Positions 9,605 to 20,340 of a stretch of DNA of 64,000 nt are shown piece after piece. Positions within the stretch are counted from its first letter, which is position 1. Each line of letters opens with the position of its first letter. Source of the stretch: Desulfarculus sp. (GTDB taxonomy: Bacteria > Desulfobacterota > Desulfarculia > Desulfarculales > Desulfarculaceae). Made by a program: the position numbers and the translations under genes. Below the pieces are notes generated by a model. It was not told the DNA's origin and did not search any database. It was given only the letters and a program-made list of their open reading frames with translations. The stretch lies in NCBI GenBank assembly GCA_003605055.1, contig QZKP01000032.1, positions 112,194 through 176,193 on the forward strand, written 5' to 3'.

Positions 9605-9675
9605 TTGCCGCCGCTTAAGGCGGCTAGTATCTTCTAGGCAACCGGGCTTTATGCCTTTTTGCCCGGTGCCTGGTA
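9605..9675. promoter_or_regulatory. Paired hairpins in the rpoH-like gene leader / divergent spacer
   Basis: Between the divergent hydrolase and sigma-factor genes are two inverted repeats. The first is GCCGCC-GCTTAA-GGCGGC, near 9607-9624. The second is ACCGGGC and GCCCGGT, separated by a T-rich loop, near 9641-9671. They could be transcription-related or a structured 5' leader of the sigma gene. No clear promoter hexamers were assigned. Confidence 0.35.
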
Positions 9676-9738
9676 ATATTAACGCAAACCCTCCGCGCTG
9701 GCAGGCGGTTTTTCCACGCTCCATCCCGGCAGGTATGC

Positions 9739-10836
9739 ATGAGTCCCGGCCCAGCAAAAAAAAAGGCCTCCGGCAAGGCCCAGGCCAAGGGCCGCTCCAG
9801 CGCCAAGGCCCCCCGCCGGGTCAAGCCGCCCGCCAAGACCAAAGCCCGGTCCAAGGCCAAGGCCCCGGAGACTTCCGAAGTGCTGGAGCCCGAGGTGCTG
9901 GGGCCGGAGGAGCGGGACATCTTGGACGCGGCCGGCGAACCGGCCCTGTTCAGCGGCCAACACCCGCCCGCGCCCAGCAACCCCCTGCAACGCTATCTCT
10001 GGGAGGCCCGACGCTACCCCCTGCTAACCCGCGAGCAGGAGCAGGAGCTGACCCGGCGCTACTATGAGCACGGCGACCGCGACGCCGCGGCCAAGCTGGT
10101 CACCAGCAATCTGCGCCTGGTGGTCAAGATAGCCATGGACCACCAGCGCTACTGGATGCGCAACCTGCTGGACCTTATCCAGGAGGGCAACATAGGCCTG
10201 CTGCAGGCGGTGCAGAAGTTCGACCCCTTCCGGGGCATCAAGTTCTCCTACTACGCCTCCTTTTGGATCAAGGCCTACATCCTCAAGTTCGTCATGGACA
10301 ACTGGCGCCTGGTGCGCCTGGGCACCACCCAGGCTCAGCGCAAGCTCTTCTATAACCTGCGGCGGGAACAGGAGAAGCTGCGGGCACAGGGCATAAGCCC
10401 CGGCCCCAAGCTCTTGAGCACCCGCCTGGGGGTGCCCGAGCAGGACGTAATCGACATGTCCCAGCGCCTGGACTCCTGGGAGCTGAGCCTGGACGCTCCG
10501 GTGCGCGACGAGTCAGAAGAATCGCACCAGAACTTCCTGCCCGACGAAACCCCCGCGGTGGACGAGACCCTGGCCGACGACGAGCTTCGCCAGCTCTTTC
10601 ACCAGCAACTGATGGCCGTGCGCGAGACCCTGGACGAGAAAGAGCGTGATATCCTGGACCGGAGGCTGCTGGCCGACAATCCCATGACTCTCAGCGAGCT
10701 GGGCGAGGAGCACGGGGTGAGCCGGGAGCGGGTGCGCCAGATCCAGGCGCGCCTGATGGACAAGATACGGGACTATCTGCGGGAGAAGATTCCGGACTTT
10801 GACGAGCAATTCGCCGACCTGGCCGAAGGCGACTAG
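9739..10836 (+). CDS. RpoH-like (sigma-32 type) alternative sigma factor
   Basis: The 365-residue sigma-70-family protein has region 1.2/2.1 ([20 protein letters not shown]), region 2.2-2.4 ([33 protein letters not shown]) and region 4.2 ([19 protein letters not shown]). The segment [15 protein letters not shown] after region 2.4 matches the RpoH box that binds core polymerase in heat-shock sigmas, so I call it RpoH-like rather than RpoD or RpoS. The first ~50 residues form a Lys/Ala/Pro-rich basic extension absent from E. coli RpoH. Heat-shock use is inferred from the family. Confidence 0.88.
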   Translation: MSPGPAKKKASGKAQAKGRSSAKAPRRVKPPAKTKARSKAKAPETSEVLEPEVLGPEERDILDAAGEPALFSGQHPPAPSNPLQRYLWEARRYPLLTREQEQELTRRYYEHGDRDAAAKLVTSNLRLVVKIAMDHQRYWMRNLLDLIQEGNIGLLQAVQKFDPFRGIKFSYYASFWIKAYILKFVMDNWRLVRLGTTQAQRKLFYNLRREQEKLRAQGISPGPKLLSTRLGVPEQDVIDMSQRLDSWELSLDAPVRDESEESHQNFLPDETPAVDETLADDELRQLFHQQLMAVRETLDEKERDILDRRLLADNPMTLSELGEEHGVSRERVRQIQARLMDKIRDYLREKIPDFDEQFADLAEGD

Positions 10837-10869
10837 GACAGCGGGCCGGGCGGCGCCGATGGCAATGGC

Positions 10870-12606
10870 ATGATCAGCATAATCAACACAGACCAAGCCA
10901 GGCGCGTCCTGGGCAGGCTGGGGCTCCTGGCGGCCCTGGCCCTGCTGGCCGCCTGCGCCACCCCCGCTCCCGGGCCCCGCCCGCCCGCGCCGCCGACGGC
11001 CAAGGCGTCCCGCGACGCCCTGCAGCTGTTCGCCCTGGCCCGCTTCCGGGCGCAGGCCGGCGACGTGGAGGCGGCCCAAAAATACCTGCGCCAGGCCCAG
11101 GCCGTGGACCCCAGCAGCGGCTATCTGCACCTGGAGATGGCCCGCCTTTTGGTGCGCCTGGATCACATACCCCAGGCCCTGCCCGAGGCCCAGCGGGCCG
11201 CTGAGCTGAGCCCCAAGCTGGTGGACGCCTGGGTGCTCTTGGGCGGCATTTACTCCAGCCGCAAGGAGATATCCCGCGCCATCGCCGCTTACGAAAAGGC
11301 GGTGGCCCTCAACCCCGAGCAGCAGGAGGCCCTGCTGTTTCTGGGCACTCTTTACCTGGAGGACCGCCGCTACCGGGAAGCGGTCGCGGTGCTGGTCAAG
11401 CTGGTGGAGCAGCAGCCGGACCTGGTGCCGGCCCGCTACTATCTGGGCAAGGCCTACGTCAACCTCAAGCGTTACGCGGCTGCCGAGAAGCAGTTCCAGG
11501 AGTTGCTGAAGAACTCGCCGCACTTTCAGGCGGCCCAGTTTGAATTGGCCAAGCTCTACGAGCTGCAGCGCCACCCGGCCCGGGCCGAGGCCATGTACCT
11601 GCAGATAATCCGGAGCAACCCCGAGTCCACCCAGGCCCATGAGCGCCTGGGGCGGCTCTATCTGCGCACCGGACGCTACCAGGAAGCCCTGAACCAGTTC
11701 GCCATCCTCAAGGGCCTGAGCCAGAACGACCTGGAGGTGCGCATCAAGATCGGGCTGGTCTTCCTGCAGCAGAAACGCTACGAGCAGGCGGCCGAGGAGT
11801 TCCGGGCCGTGTTGGCGCAGGACCCCAAGAAGCACCGCGCCCGCTACTACCTGGGCCTGTCCCTACAGGAGATGGACAAACTGCCCGAGGCCTTGGAGGT
11901 GCTCTCGGGGGTGCCGCCGGAGTCGGAGCTGTTCGTGGAGGCCCGCCTGCAACAGGCCGAGGTGCTCCTGGGCCTGAACCGCCGCCAACAGGCGCGGGAG
12001 CTGCTTCTGGAGGCGGTTAAGCTCTATCCCCGGGAGGCGGACCTCTACATAGCCCTGGCCGCCTTGGAGGACGCGCAAAAGAGCCTGGACCAGGCCCAGG
12101 AGTATTTGCAAAAGGCCTTGAAGCTGGAGCCGGGCAACGCCGAGGCCCATTTCCGGCTGGGGGCAATCTTGGACCGGCAGGGCCGGCGGCCCCAGGCCCT
12201 GGTGGAGATGAAAAAGGCCATTCGGCTGGACAACCGCCACGCCCGGGCCCTGAACTATCTAGGCTACACCCTGGCCGAGGAAGGGCGGGATCTGGACGCC
12301 GCCGAGAGCTACATCCGCCGGGCCCTGGCCGTGGAGCCCCAGGCGGGGTTCATTCTGGACAGCCTGGGCTGGGTGTATTTTCAGCGGGGGGATTACCAGC
12401 AGGCCTACAACTACATCTCCCGGGCCGCGGCCGGCGGCGAAAACGATCCGGTGGTGCACGAGCATCTGGGCGACGCAGCCATGAAGCTGGGCCGCTATCA
12501 GGAGGCGGTGAAGGCCTACCAGGAGGCCCTGCGGCGCAAGCACAGCAAGCCCGAGGTCATAAAGCGCAAGCTGCAACAGGCCCTCGAGCACCTGGAGGGC
12601 CGGTGA
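10870..12606 (+). CDS. Tetratricopeptide-repeat lipoprotein
   Basis: The N-terminus carries a lipoprotein signal peptide with lipobox LAAC (LLAALALLAACATP) followed by a Pro-rich linker. The remainder of the 578 residues is a nearly continuous array of TPR motifs (such as AIAAYEKAVALNPEQQEALL and ALNQFAILKGL), about 14 repeats by eye. It resembles PEP-CTERM-type or outer-membrane assembly TPR proteins, but no specific partner is evident. The next gene encodes a LolB-like lipoprotein and begins within a few bases, so an outer-membrane lipoprotein operon is likely. Confidence 0.87.
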   Translation: MISIINTDQARRVLGRLGLLAALALLAACATPAPGPRPPAPPTAKASRDALQLFALARFRAQAGDVEAAQKYLRQAQAVDPSSGYLHLEMARLLVRLDHIPQALPEAQRAAELSPKLVDAWVLLGGIYSSRKEISRAIAAYEKAVALNPEQQEALLFLGTLYLEDRRYREAVAVLVKLVEQQPDLVPARYYLGKAYVNLKRYAAAEKQFQELLKNSPHFQAAQFELAKLYELQRHPARAEAMYLQIIRSNPESTQAHERLGRLYLRTGRYQEALNQFAILKGLSQNDLEVRIKIGLVFLQQKRYEQAAEEFRAVLAQDPKKHRARYYLGLSLQEMDKLPEALEVLSGVPPESELFVEARLQQAEVLLGLNRRQQARELLLEAVKLYPREADLYIALAALEDAQKSLDQAQEYLQKALKLEPGNAEAHFRLGAILDRQGRRPQALVEMKKAIRLDNRHARALNYLGYTLAEEGRDLDAAESYIRRALAVEPQAGFILDSLGWVYFQRGDYQQAYNYISRAAAGGENDPVVHEHLGDAAMKLGRYQEAVKAYQEALRRKHSKPEVIKRKLQQALEHLEGR

Positions 12607-12610
12607 TAAA

Positions 12611-13420
12611 TTGGCCGCCGCCCGACTCCGCCGTCATGTAGAGGCCATGCTGATGGCGCTGGTCCTGTCCGCGACCCTGGCTTCGTGCGTGCGCCTGCCC
12701 GGGGGACCGGCGGTGGGCGTGTTGCCCGGGGCCAGGGCGGTGGAGGCCCGGCTGCAGGCCCGCCGCCTGGCGGTGACCAGCTTCGTGATGAGCGGCGCCC
12801 TGGACCTGACCGCCCCCCAAGGAGAGCTGCACGGCGACCATCTGATCTTGGGGGCCTCTCCGGACCGCCTGCGGGCCGAGGTGGTGGGTCCCTTTGGCCA
12901 GCCCCTGCTGCGCGTGGTCACGGACGGCATCCACCTCACCGTGCTGGCATTCCGCGAAAATCGCGCCTATCAGGGCCCGGCCAGCCGGGCCAACCTGGCC
13001 CGCTTCCTGGGCCTGGCCTTGTCTCCGGCCGAGGTGTACGCAGTGCTGGCCGGCGGCCCGCCCCTGTTGCCCGCGGACGCCAAGGCCGAGGTCTTCCCCG
13101 CCACCCTGGACAGCCAGGCCCTTTTGCGGCTGCTGGATTCCAGCGGCCGGGTGGCCCAACAGGTGGTCTTCAACCGTAGCGACTTCGCCGTGCAGCGGGC
13201 CTGGCTGCAGGAGGGGCAGGGTCGCTGGGGTCTGGAGCTGGATTACGGCCGCATGCTGCCGGCCCTGGGCAGCCGCTATCCTCGCTACGTGAAGGTCAAC
13301 GATCAGGAGGGCCGCCTGCTGGTGCTGGATAACCAGGAGCTTAAGCTCAACTCCCGCCTGGACCCGGCCCTGTTTCAGGGCGAGGTGCCCCGGGGCATGG
13401 AGGTGGTAAGGCTGCCGTGA
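12611..13420 (+). CDS. LolB/DUF4292-like outer-membrane lipoprotein
   Basis: The 269-residue lipoprotein has lipobox LASC (LVLSATLASCVRLP). The mature part reads as an antiparallel-beta protein with a LolB/LolA-like pattern: MSGALDLTAPQGELHGDHLILG, DRLRAEVVGPFGQPL, then hydrophobic strands to the C-terminus. DUF4292/LolB-type proteins accept lipoproteins at the outer membrane. The start is uncertain: the TTG at 12611 gives a signal peptide with a basic n-region, while the ATG at 12647 has GAGG just upstream but lacks positive charge. It is coupled to the TPR lipoprotein before it and overlaps the GTG of the Mut7-C gene after it. Confidence 0.7.
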   Translation: MAAARLRRHVEAMLMALVLSATLASCVRLPGGPAVGVLPGARAVEARLQARRLAVTSFVMSGALDLTAPQGELHGDHLILGASPDRLRAEVVGPFGQPLLRVVTDGIHLTVLAFRENRAYQGPASRANLARFLGLALSPAEVYAVLAGGPPLLPADAKAEVFPATLDSQALLRLLDSSGRVAQQVVFNRSDFAVQRAWLQEGQGRWGLELDYGRMLPALGSRYPRYVKVNDQEGRLLVLDNQELKLNSRLDPALFQGEVPRGMEVVRLP

Positions 13421-13869
13421 GGCGTCTGTTGTGCGAGCGTATGCTGGGCCGGCTGGCCCGCTGGCTGCGCCTGCTGGGCTACGACGCCCCCCTATTGCCC
13501 GAGCCGCCCCGGACCATCGCCGAGGACGAGGTGCTGCTCACCCGCCGCCTTCGCCTGCAAGGCCGTCCGCGGGTGGTGTTCATCGCCCGCGACCACCTGG
13601 AAGACCAGCTTCGCCAGGTGGTGTCCGAGCTTGGCCTGGCGCCAGACCCTAAGCTTTTCTTCAGCCGTTGTCTGGACTGCAACCTGCCCGTGGAGCCCAT
13701 AGACCGGGCCCAGGCCGCGGGTCTGGCGCCGGACTACGTCTTGGACACGGCCCAGTCCTTCAATCGCTGCCCGGGCTGCGGCCGGATATTCTGGCCGGGC
13801 AGCCACGGCCAGCGGGCGGCCCAGCGCCTGACCGCCATCCTGGGCCTGGAGCCCTCAGACGCAGATTAA
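13417..13869 (+). CDS. Mut7-C RNase-domain protein with zinc ribbon (DUF82)
   Basis: The 150-residue protein starts with the characteristic LLCERMLGRLARWLRLLGYD of Mut7-C, a PIN-like fold predicted to be an RNase. It ends with a zinc ribbon (CLDCNLPVEP and CPGCGRIFW). The usual acidic residue in the first motif is Glu here (CERM) rather than Asp. The GTG start overlaps the stop of the upstream lipoprotein gene (GTGA). Its stop shares TTAA with the convergent DUF72 gene. Family function is predicted, not established. Confidence 0.85.
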   Translation: MRRLLCERMLGRLARWLRLLGYDAPLLPEPPRTIAEDEVLLTRRLRLQGRPRVVFIARDHLEDQLRQVVSELGLAPDPKLFFSRCLDCNLPVEPIDRAQAAGLAPDYVLDTAQSFNRCPGCGRIFWPGSHGQRAAQRLTAILGLEPSDAD

Positions 13870-14594
13870 CCCCCCAGCATCCCCCGGAAGGCCAGGGCAT
13901 TGCGCGGCGCATTGGCGTTATAGTCGTTGTTGAAAAAGGCGTACAGGTCCCGGCCGGCCAGAAGGGGCCGCACCCGCTGGGCCCAGGCGGCCAGCTCCTC
14001 CTTTGAGTAGTCGTACTGGTAGAGGTTTCTGCCTTTGCCGTGGAAGCGCAAATACAAAAAGTCCGCGGTGGGCACCACCTCCTCGGGCAGGCGAGGGTGG
14101 CTGACGGCCACGAAGGCGGCGTTGTAGCGCCGCAGCAGGCCGTAAACGCCATCCTGCCACCAACTGGCGTGGCGGAGCTCCACGGCGTGGCGCACCGCGC
14201 GCGGAAGCTGCTGTAAAAACTCCTCCAGCCGGGCCAGGTCCTGGTGCAGGCCGGGCGGAAGCTGCCAGAGGATCACCTTGAGCCGCTGGAGTTGGCCGGC
14301 CCGGGACCAGAAGGCGGCCAGGGACTCGGCCGCCTCGCTGAGCTTCTTGCGGTGGGTGATGAAGCGGCTGCCCTTGAGCACCAGATGGAAGCCGGCCGGC
14401 AGGCGCTGGTTCCAGGCCGTGATCATGGCCGGCGTGGGCAGGCGGTAGAAGCTGGCGTTCACCTCCACGCTGTTGAAGCGTTGGGCGTAGAAGGCCAGAC
14501 GCTCGGGCCCCTTGACTTCGGGCGGATAAAAGACCCCGGACCAGTCATCATAGGTCCAGCCCGAGGTGCCTATGTACAGGCGCTTGGCGGCCAC
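13866..14594 (-). CDS. DUF72 (YecE-like) TIM-barrel protein
   Basis: The 242-residue protein begins LYIGTSGWTYDDWSGVFYPP, the diagnostic N-terminus of DUF72/YecE proteins, followed by RFNSVEVNASFYRLP, KGSRFITHRKKL, ELRHASWW and the C-terminal YAFFNNDYNANAPRNA. The family has a TIM-barrel-like fold and no agreed function. Its 3' end overlaps the convergent Mut7-C gene by four bases, so the two genes share stop-codon sequence. Confidence 0.9.
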   Translation of the reverse strand: MAAKRLYIGTSGWTYDDWSGVFYPPEVKGPERLAFYAQRFNSVEVNASFYRLPTPAMITAWNQRLPAGFHLVLKGSRFITHRKKLSEAAESLAAFWSRAGQLQRLKVILWQLPPGLHQDLARLEEFLQQLPRAVRHAVELRHASWWQDGVYGLLRRYNAAFVAVSHPRLPEEVVPTADFLYLRFHGKGRNLYQYDYSKEELAAWAQRVRPLLAGRDLYAFFNNDYNANAPRNALAFRGMLGG

Positions 14595-14645
14595 GGCTGC
14601 CTCCGCCTCTAAGTATAAGACAGGCGGGGCAGGGGAAGGCGGGCG

Positions 14646-15179
14646 TCAGGTCTGTTCGTGCAGCGGCCGGGCGCAGTCGCGGGTGTCCCCGCAGAGCTTT
14701 TCCAGGGCGTGGCCCAAGGCGGGCAGCACGGTCTCCAGGTTCTCCAGGGCGCCCCGCGGCGAGCCGGGCAGGTTGATGATCAGGCTCTGGCCGCGGATGC
14801 CGGCCAGGCCCCGGGAGAGCATGGCGTGCGGGGTGTGGGTTAGCCCAGCCGCGCGCATGGCCTCGGCCAGGCCGGGCACCGGCCGCTCTATCACCGCGGC
14901 CGTGGCCTCGGGGGTCACGTCGCGGGGGCTCAGGCCGGTGCCGCCGGTGGTTATGACCAGGGGCAGGCGCCGTTCGTCCGTATAGCGCTTGAGCGCGGCC
15001 GCGATCTGCTCGGCCTCGTCGGGCACGGTGTCCTGGGCGACCACGCTGACGCCGGCCTGGGCCAGCATCTGGGCAAGCAACGGGCCGGCGGTGTCGGTCC
15101 GCCGGCCCGCTGCGGCCTTGTCGCTGATGGTGAGGATGGCGGCGGAGAAGCTAATTGCCTTGCTCCTTGGCTTTTTCAT
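14646..15179 (-). CDS. mogA: Molybdopterin adenylyltransferase-like protein (MogA/MoaB)
   Basis: The 177-residue MoCF-biosynthesis domain has AAILTISDKAAAGRRTDTAGP, the glycine motif ITTGGTGLSPRDVTPEAT, and LIINLPGSPRGALENLE. MogA adenylylates molybdopterin before molybdenum insertion, which suits an anaerobe with molybdenum or tungsten enzymes. The ATG lies inside the 3' end of the EF-G-like gene (29-base overlap) with GGAGG a few bases upstream, implying translational coupling. MogA and MoaB cannot be separated with certainty from motifs alone. Confidence 0.88.
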   Translation of the reverse strand: MKKPRSKAISFSAAILTISDKAAAGRRTDTAGPLLAQMLAQAGVSVVAQDTVPDEAEQIAAALKRYTDERRLPLVITTGGTGLSPRDVTPEATAAVIERPVPGLAEAMRAAGLTHTPHAMLSRGLAGIRGQSLIINLPGSPRGALENLETVLPALGHALEKLCGDTRDCARPLHEQT

Positions 15180-17220
15180 AGGCCTCCACGATCTTGGCCT
15201 TGACGTCGCCGGGCACCTCCTCGTAGTGGTCCATCTCCATGGTGAAGGCGCCGCGGCCGCCGGTCATGGATACCAGGTCCACCTGGTAGGTGAGCACCTC
15301 GGCCATGGGCACCTGGGCCTTGATCACCTGCAGGCTGCCCTTGGAGTCCATGCCCAGCACCCGGCCCCGCCGCGAACTGATGTCGCCCATGACGTCGCCC
15401 ATGGCGTCGTCGGGCACGGTGACGGTCAGGAGCATGATGGGCTCCAGCAGGGTGGGCTTGCACTGCACGGCGCCCTTCTTGAAGCCCAGGGAGCCGGCCA
15501 CCTTGAAGGCCATCTCCGAGCTGTCCACGGCGTGATAGGAGCCGTCCACCAGGCGCACCTTCACGTCCACCATGGGGTAGCCGGCCAGCACCCCGCCCAG
15601 CAGGGCCTCGCCGATGCCCTTTTCCACGGCCGGGATGTATTGGCGGGGGATGGACCCGCCCACGATCTCGTCCAAGAACACGTAGCCCTCGCCGGGCTCG
15701 GCCGGGGATATCTCCAGCCAGGTGTCGCCGAACTGGCCGCGGCCGCCGGTCTGCTTCTTGTAGCGGCCCTGCACCCGGCAGGAGCCCTTGATGGTCTCGC
15801 GGTAGGGCACCTTGGGGGTCTTGAGCTTCACCTCCACCCCGAACTTGCGCCGCAGCCGCTCCAGGGTGGTCTCGATGTGCACCGAGCCCATGCCCGAGAG
15901 CAGGGCCTCGTTGGTCTGAGGGTCGCGGCCCAGGTGCAAGGTGGGGTCCTCCTCCAGGAGCTTGTTGATGCCGGCGAAGACCTTTTCCTCGTCGCCCTTT
16001 TCCTTGGCCTCGATGGCGTAGGAGATCACCGCGGGCAGCGGCTCGATGGTGGCGTACTGGATGGGCTCGCCCACGGCGGTAAGAGTGTCGCCGGTGGTGG
16101 TCTCCTTAAGCTTGGGGATGGCCACGATGTCCCCGGGCAGGGCCTCGTTCACGTTCTTCTGGTTCTTGCCGTTCTGGGCGTAGAGCTGGCCGAAGCGCTC
16201 CTTGGTGTCCCTGTTGACGTTGAGTAGCTGCATGTCCGTGGTCAGCTTGCCCGAGAAGACCCGGATCATGGACAGGCGGCCGGCAAAGGGGTCGGCCACG
16301 GTCTTGAACACCAGGCCCGAGAAGGGCGCCTCGGCGCTGGGCTCGCGGGAGCCCTCCAGGCCGGCCACCGCGCCGCGGTCCAGGGGCGAGGGCAGCAGGC
16401 GGTTGATCAGATCCATGATGGGCTGCACGCCCATGTTCTTCAGGGCCGCGCAGGCCGCCACCGGCACGAACAGCCGCTCGCGCACGCCCTTGGCCAGGCC
16501 GGCGGCCAGGTCGTCGGCGGTCAGCTCCTCGCCTTCCAGGTAGCGCTCCATGAGCGTGTCGTCGGCCTCGGCGATGTCCTCGATGAGGGTCTCGCGGGCC
16601 GCGGCCACCTCCTCGGCCATGTCCGCGGGCACCTCCTCCACGGTCATCTTGCCCGAGCCGTCGGCGGCGAAGGTGTAGGCCTTGCCCGCCAGCAGGTCCA
16701 CCACGCCGCTGAAGCTCTCGGCCGCGCCCATGGGCAATTGCAGACGCACGGCCTTGATGCCCAGCATGCCCGGGATCATGTCCACGGCCTTGTCAAAGTC
16801 GGCCCGCTCGCGATCCATCTTGTTGATAACGAACAAGGCGGGCAGGTCGGCTTGGTTAACGAACTGCCAGACCTTCTCGCCCTGCACCTTCACGCCGTCA
16901 ATGGCGTCGCCCACCATGACCACGCCGTCCACCGCCCTGAGGGCCGCCGCGGCGTCGGAGAGGAAGTTGTCGTCCCCGGGGGTATCCACCAGGTGCACGT
17001 TGTACTTGTTGTGGGCGTAGTGCCCAAAGGAGGCGCTGATGCTGCCCTGACGCTTGATCTCCTCGGGCTCGAAGTCCAGGGCGGCGGTGCCCTCGTCCAC
17101 CTTGCCCAGGCGGTCAATGGCCTTGGCGTTGAAAAGCATGGCCTCGGCCAGGGAGGTCTTTCCGCCGCCGCCGTGGCCCACCAGGGCGACGGTGCGGGTT
17201 CGGCTGATCTTTTCGCTCAT
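15151..17220 (-). CDS. Elongation factor G-like translational GTPase (EF-G-II type)
   Basis: I place the start at the ATG at 17220 (MSEKISRTRTVALVGHGGGG) because AGGAG precedes it and the upstream in-frame part is not conserved-looking. The 689-residue protein has the G domain with G1 GHGGGGKTS instead of the canonical GHVDHGKTT, G3 VDTPGDDNF, G4 NKMD, then EF-G domains II-V (KPTLLEPIMLLTVTVPDDAMGD, SRRGRVLGMD). This P-loop and the GTAALDFEPEEIKRQGSI segment mark the EF-G-II/FusA2 subgroup, usually a second copy beside the true fusA. Its role in elongation or ribosome recycling is uncertain. Confidence 0.88.
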   Translation of the reverse strand: MSEKISRTRTVALVGHGGGGKTSLAEAMLFNAKAIDRLGKVDEGTAALDFEPEEIKRQGSISASFGHYAHNKYNVHLVDTPGDDNFLSDAAAALRAVDGVVMVGDAIDGVKVQGEKVWQFVNQADLPALFVINKMDRERADFDKAVDMIPGMLGIKAVRLQLPMGAAESFSGVVDLLAGKAYTFAADGSGKMTVEEVPADMAEEVAAARETLIEDIAEADDTLMERYLEGEELTADDLAAGLAKGVRERLFVPVAACAALKNMGVQPIMDLINRLLPSPLDRGAVAGLEGSREPSAEAPFSGLVFKTVADPFAGRLSMIRVFSGKLTTDMQLLNVNRDTKERFGQLYAQNGKNQKNVNEALPGDIVAIPKLKETTTGDTLTAVGEPIQYATIEPLPAVISYAIEAKEKGDEEKVFAGINKLLEEDPTLHLGRDPQTNEALLSGMGSVHIETTLERLRRKFGVEVKLKTPKVPYRETIKGSCRVQGRYKKQTGGRGQFGDTWLEISPAEPGEGYVFLDEIVGGSIPRQYIPAVEKGIGEALLGGVLAGYPMVDVKVRLVDGSYHAVDSSEMAFKVAGSLGFKKGAVQCKPTLLEPIMLLTVTVPDDAMGDVMGDISSRRGRVLGMDSKGSLQVIKAQVPMAEVLTYQVDLVSMTGGRGAFTMEMDHYEEVPGDVKAKIVEAYEKAKEQGN

Positions 17221-17377
17221 GGCGGCTCCTAGGGGGCTGTGGCTATTTGCGCTTTTACATGGAGTTAACGGCAAAAAATAACCAAGGGCCCGGGCCAAGT
17301 CAAGGGGGAAAACCTTAAAACGGGCTTTTAAGCGGGAAAAGCCGTGGGATAGGGCCCCAGGGCGGTTTTATTAGCAC

Positions 17378-17405
17378 TTGATTCCTCAACTATCCAGGTT
17401 ATGAT
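17378..17405 (+). promoter_or_regulatory. Candidate sigma-70 promoter for xerC-hslVU
   Basis: TTGATT (17378-17383) and TATGAT (17400-17405) are separated by 16 bases, about 70 bases before the xerC start. They lie in a locally AT-rich part of the spacer between the divergent EF-G-like and xerC genes. This would drive the xerC-hslV-hslU unit. Confidence 0.5.
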
Positions 17406-17474
17406 ATTGTTTTTCACGTGGCAGCCTGCCGGGTTAGGCCGATGAATCCGGATCGGGCGGGCGGAAAAAAGGCT

Positions 17475-18413
17475 ATGGAAGACTGGCTCACCGCGTTTGC
17501 CGGCTATCTGTCCGAGGGCGCCGCGGCCGCGCCCCTGACCCGCCGCGCCTATCTGCGGGACGTGGGCGAGTTCCAGCGCTTCCTGGCCGAGCAGGGCGGG
17601 CCCGCGGACTGGGCCCAGGTAAGCGAAGTCCAGGTGCTGGCCTGGCTGGCCCAGGGCCTGAAGAAGAGCAAGCGCGCCACCATGGCCCGCAAGCTCATGA
17701 GCCTGCGCAGCTTCTATGACTTTCTGCAGGCCCAGGGCGCGGCGCCGAGCAATCCGGCCCGGCTGGTGCGGCCGCCCAAGCAAGGCCGGCACCTGCCGGC
17801 CCGCCTGAGCGTGGACGAGGCCTTTCACCTGGTGATGGGCCCGGCCAGGGAAAGCCAGGGCCGGGAGCTGACGGCTTCGCAGAAGGCCGCGGTGCTCAGG
17901 GACCTGGCCATGCTGGAGGTACTCTACTCCAGCGGCCTGCGCGTGAGCGAGTTGACGGGCCTGGACCGGGGGCACCTACGCCTGGACCTGGGCCTGGTGC
18001 GGGTGGTCAGCGGCAAGGGCGGACGCGAGCGCTGGGTGCCGGTGGGCGCCAAGGCCAGCGAGGCCCTGCAAAAATACCAGGAAGCCCGGCCGGCCCTGTT
18101 GCCCCCGGGCCAGGAGCAGGACGCCCTGTTCCTGAACCAGCACGGCCGGCGGCTCACACCGCGCAGCGTGCAGCGGCTGGTGACCCGCTTCGCCGGCGGC
18201 TTGACGGCCGGGCGCAAGTTGAGCCCGCACGCCCTGCGCCACGCCATGGCCACCCATCTGCTGGAGGGCGGGGCGGACCTGCGCTCAGTGCAGGAGATGC
18301 TGGGGCACCAGAGCCTGTCCACCACCCAGAAGTACACCCACCTCACGGTGGATCGGCTGCTCAGGGTGTATGACCAGGCACACCCCCGGGCCCGGCGGGA
18401 GGATAAGGAGTAG
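17475..18413 (+). CDS. xerC: Tyrosine recombinase XerC
   Basis: A 312-residue tyrosine recombinase with an N-terminal SAM-like core-binding domain ([19 protein letters not shown]) and a C-terminal catalytic domain. The active-site set is complete: Arg in [13 protein letters not shown], Lys in [11 protein letters not shown], HxxR in [12 protein letters not shown], His in [11 protein letters not shown] and the nucleophile Tyr in KYTHL. It resolves chromosome dimers at dif with XerD and FtsK. The start chosen is the ATG at 17475; an ATG at 17442 is possible. Linkage to hslVU is the same as in many bacteria (xerC-hslV-hslU). Confidence 0.93.
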   Translation: MEDWLTAFAGYLSEGAAAAPLTRRAYLRDVGEFQRFLAEQGGPADWAQVSEVQVLAWLAQGLKKSKRATMARKLMSLRSFYDFLQAQGAAPSNPARLVRPPKQGRHLPARLSVDEAFHLVMGPARESQGRELTASQKAAVLRDLAMLEVLYSSGLRVSELTGLDRGHLRLDLGLVRVVSGKGGRERWVPVGAKASEALQKYQEARPALLPPGQEQDALFLNQHGRRLTPRSVQRLVTRFAGGLTAGRKLSPHALRHAMATHLLEGGADLRSVQEMLGHQSLSTTQKYTHLTVDRLLRVYDQAHPRARREDKE

Positions 18414-18417
18414 AGCG

Positions 18418-18957
18418 ATGCCGGCGGAGAGAATACGCAGCACCACGGTCATGGCCATCCGGCACGGCAATGGCGTGGTCATGGCCGCCGACGGCCAGGT
18501 GACCATGGGCCAGACCGTGGTCAAGTCAGGGGCCAACAAGCTCCGGCGGCTGTACCAGGGCCAGGTGCTGGCCGGCTTCGCCGGCGCCACGGCCGACGCC
18601 TTCACCCTGTTCGAGCGCCTGGAGGGCAAGCTGGAGACCTACGCCGGCAACCTGACCCGGGCCGCGGTGGAGCTGGCCAAGGACTGGCGCACGGACAAGG
18701 TGCTCAGGCGGCTGGAGGCGCTGCTGCTGGCCGCGGACCGGCAGACCCTGCTCATCATCTCCGGCTCGGGGGACGTGATCGACCCGGAGGAGGGGGTGGC
18801 GGCTATCGGCTCGGGCGGGCCCTTTGCCCTGGCCGCGGCGCGGGCGCTGATAAAAAACACCAGCCTGTCGCCGGAGGAGATTGTCAAAGAGGCCATGCGC
18901 ATCGCGGCGGATATTTGCGTGTACACCAATCATGAGGTGAGGTTGGAGAGCCTGTAG
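18418..18957 (+). CDS. hslV: ATP-dependent protease peptidase subunit HslV
   Basis: A 179-residue proteasome-like peptidase. The N-terminal Thr nucleophile is at [13 protein letters not shown] after an eight-residue propeptide, followed by AADGQVTMG and the SGSGD loop. It forms a double hexamer capped by HslU. The ATG has AAGGAG upstream, and this site overlaps the end of xerC. hslU starts one base after its stop, so the peptidase and unfoldase are made together. Confidence 0.96.
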   Translation: MPAERIRSTTVMAIRHGNGVVMAADGQVTMGQTVVKSGANKLRRLYQGQVLAGFAGATADAFTLFERLEGKLETYAGNLTRAAVELAKDWRTDKVLRRLEALLLAADRQTLLIISGSGDVIDPEEGVAAIGSGGPFALAAARALIKNTSLSPEEIVKEAMRIAADICVYTNHEVRLESL

Positions 18958-18958
18958 G

Positions 18959-20329
<1,371 letters not shown>

Positions 20330-20340
20330 GGAGCCGGCCT

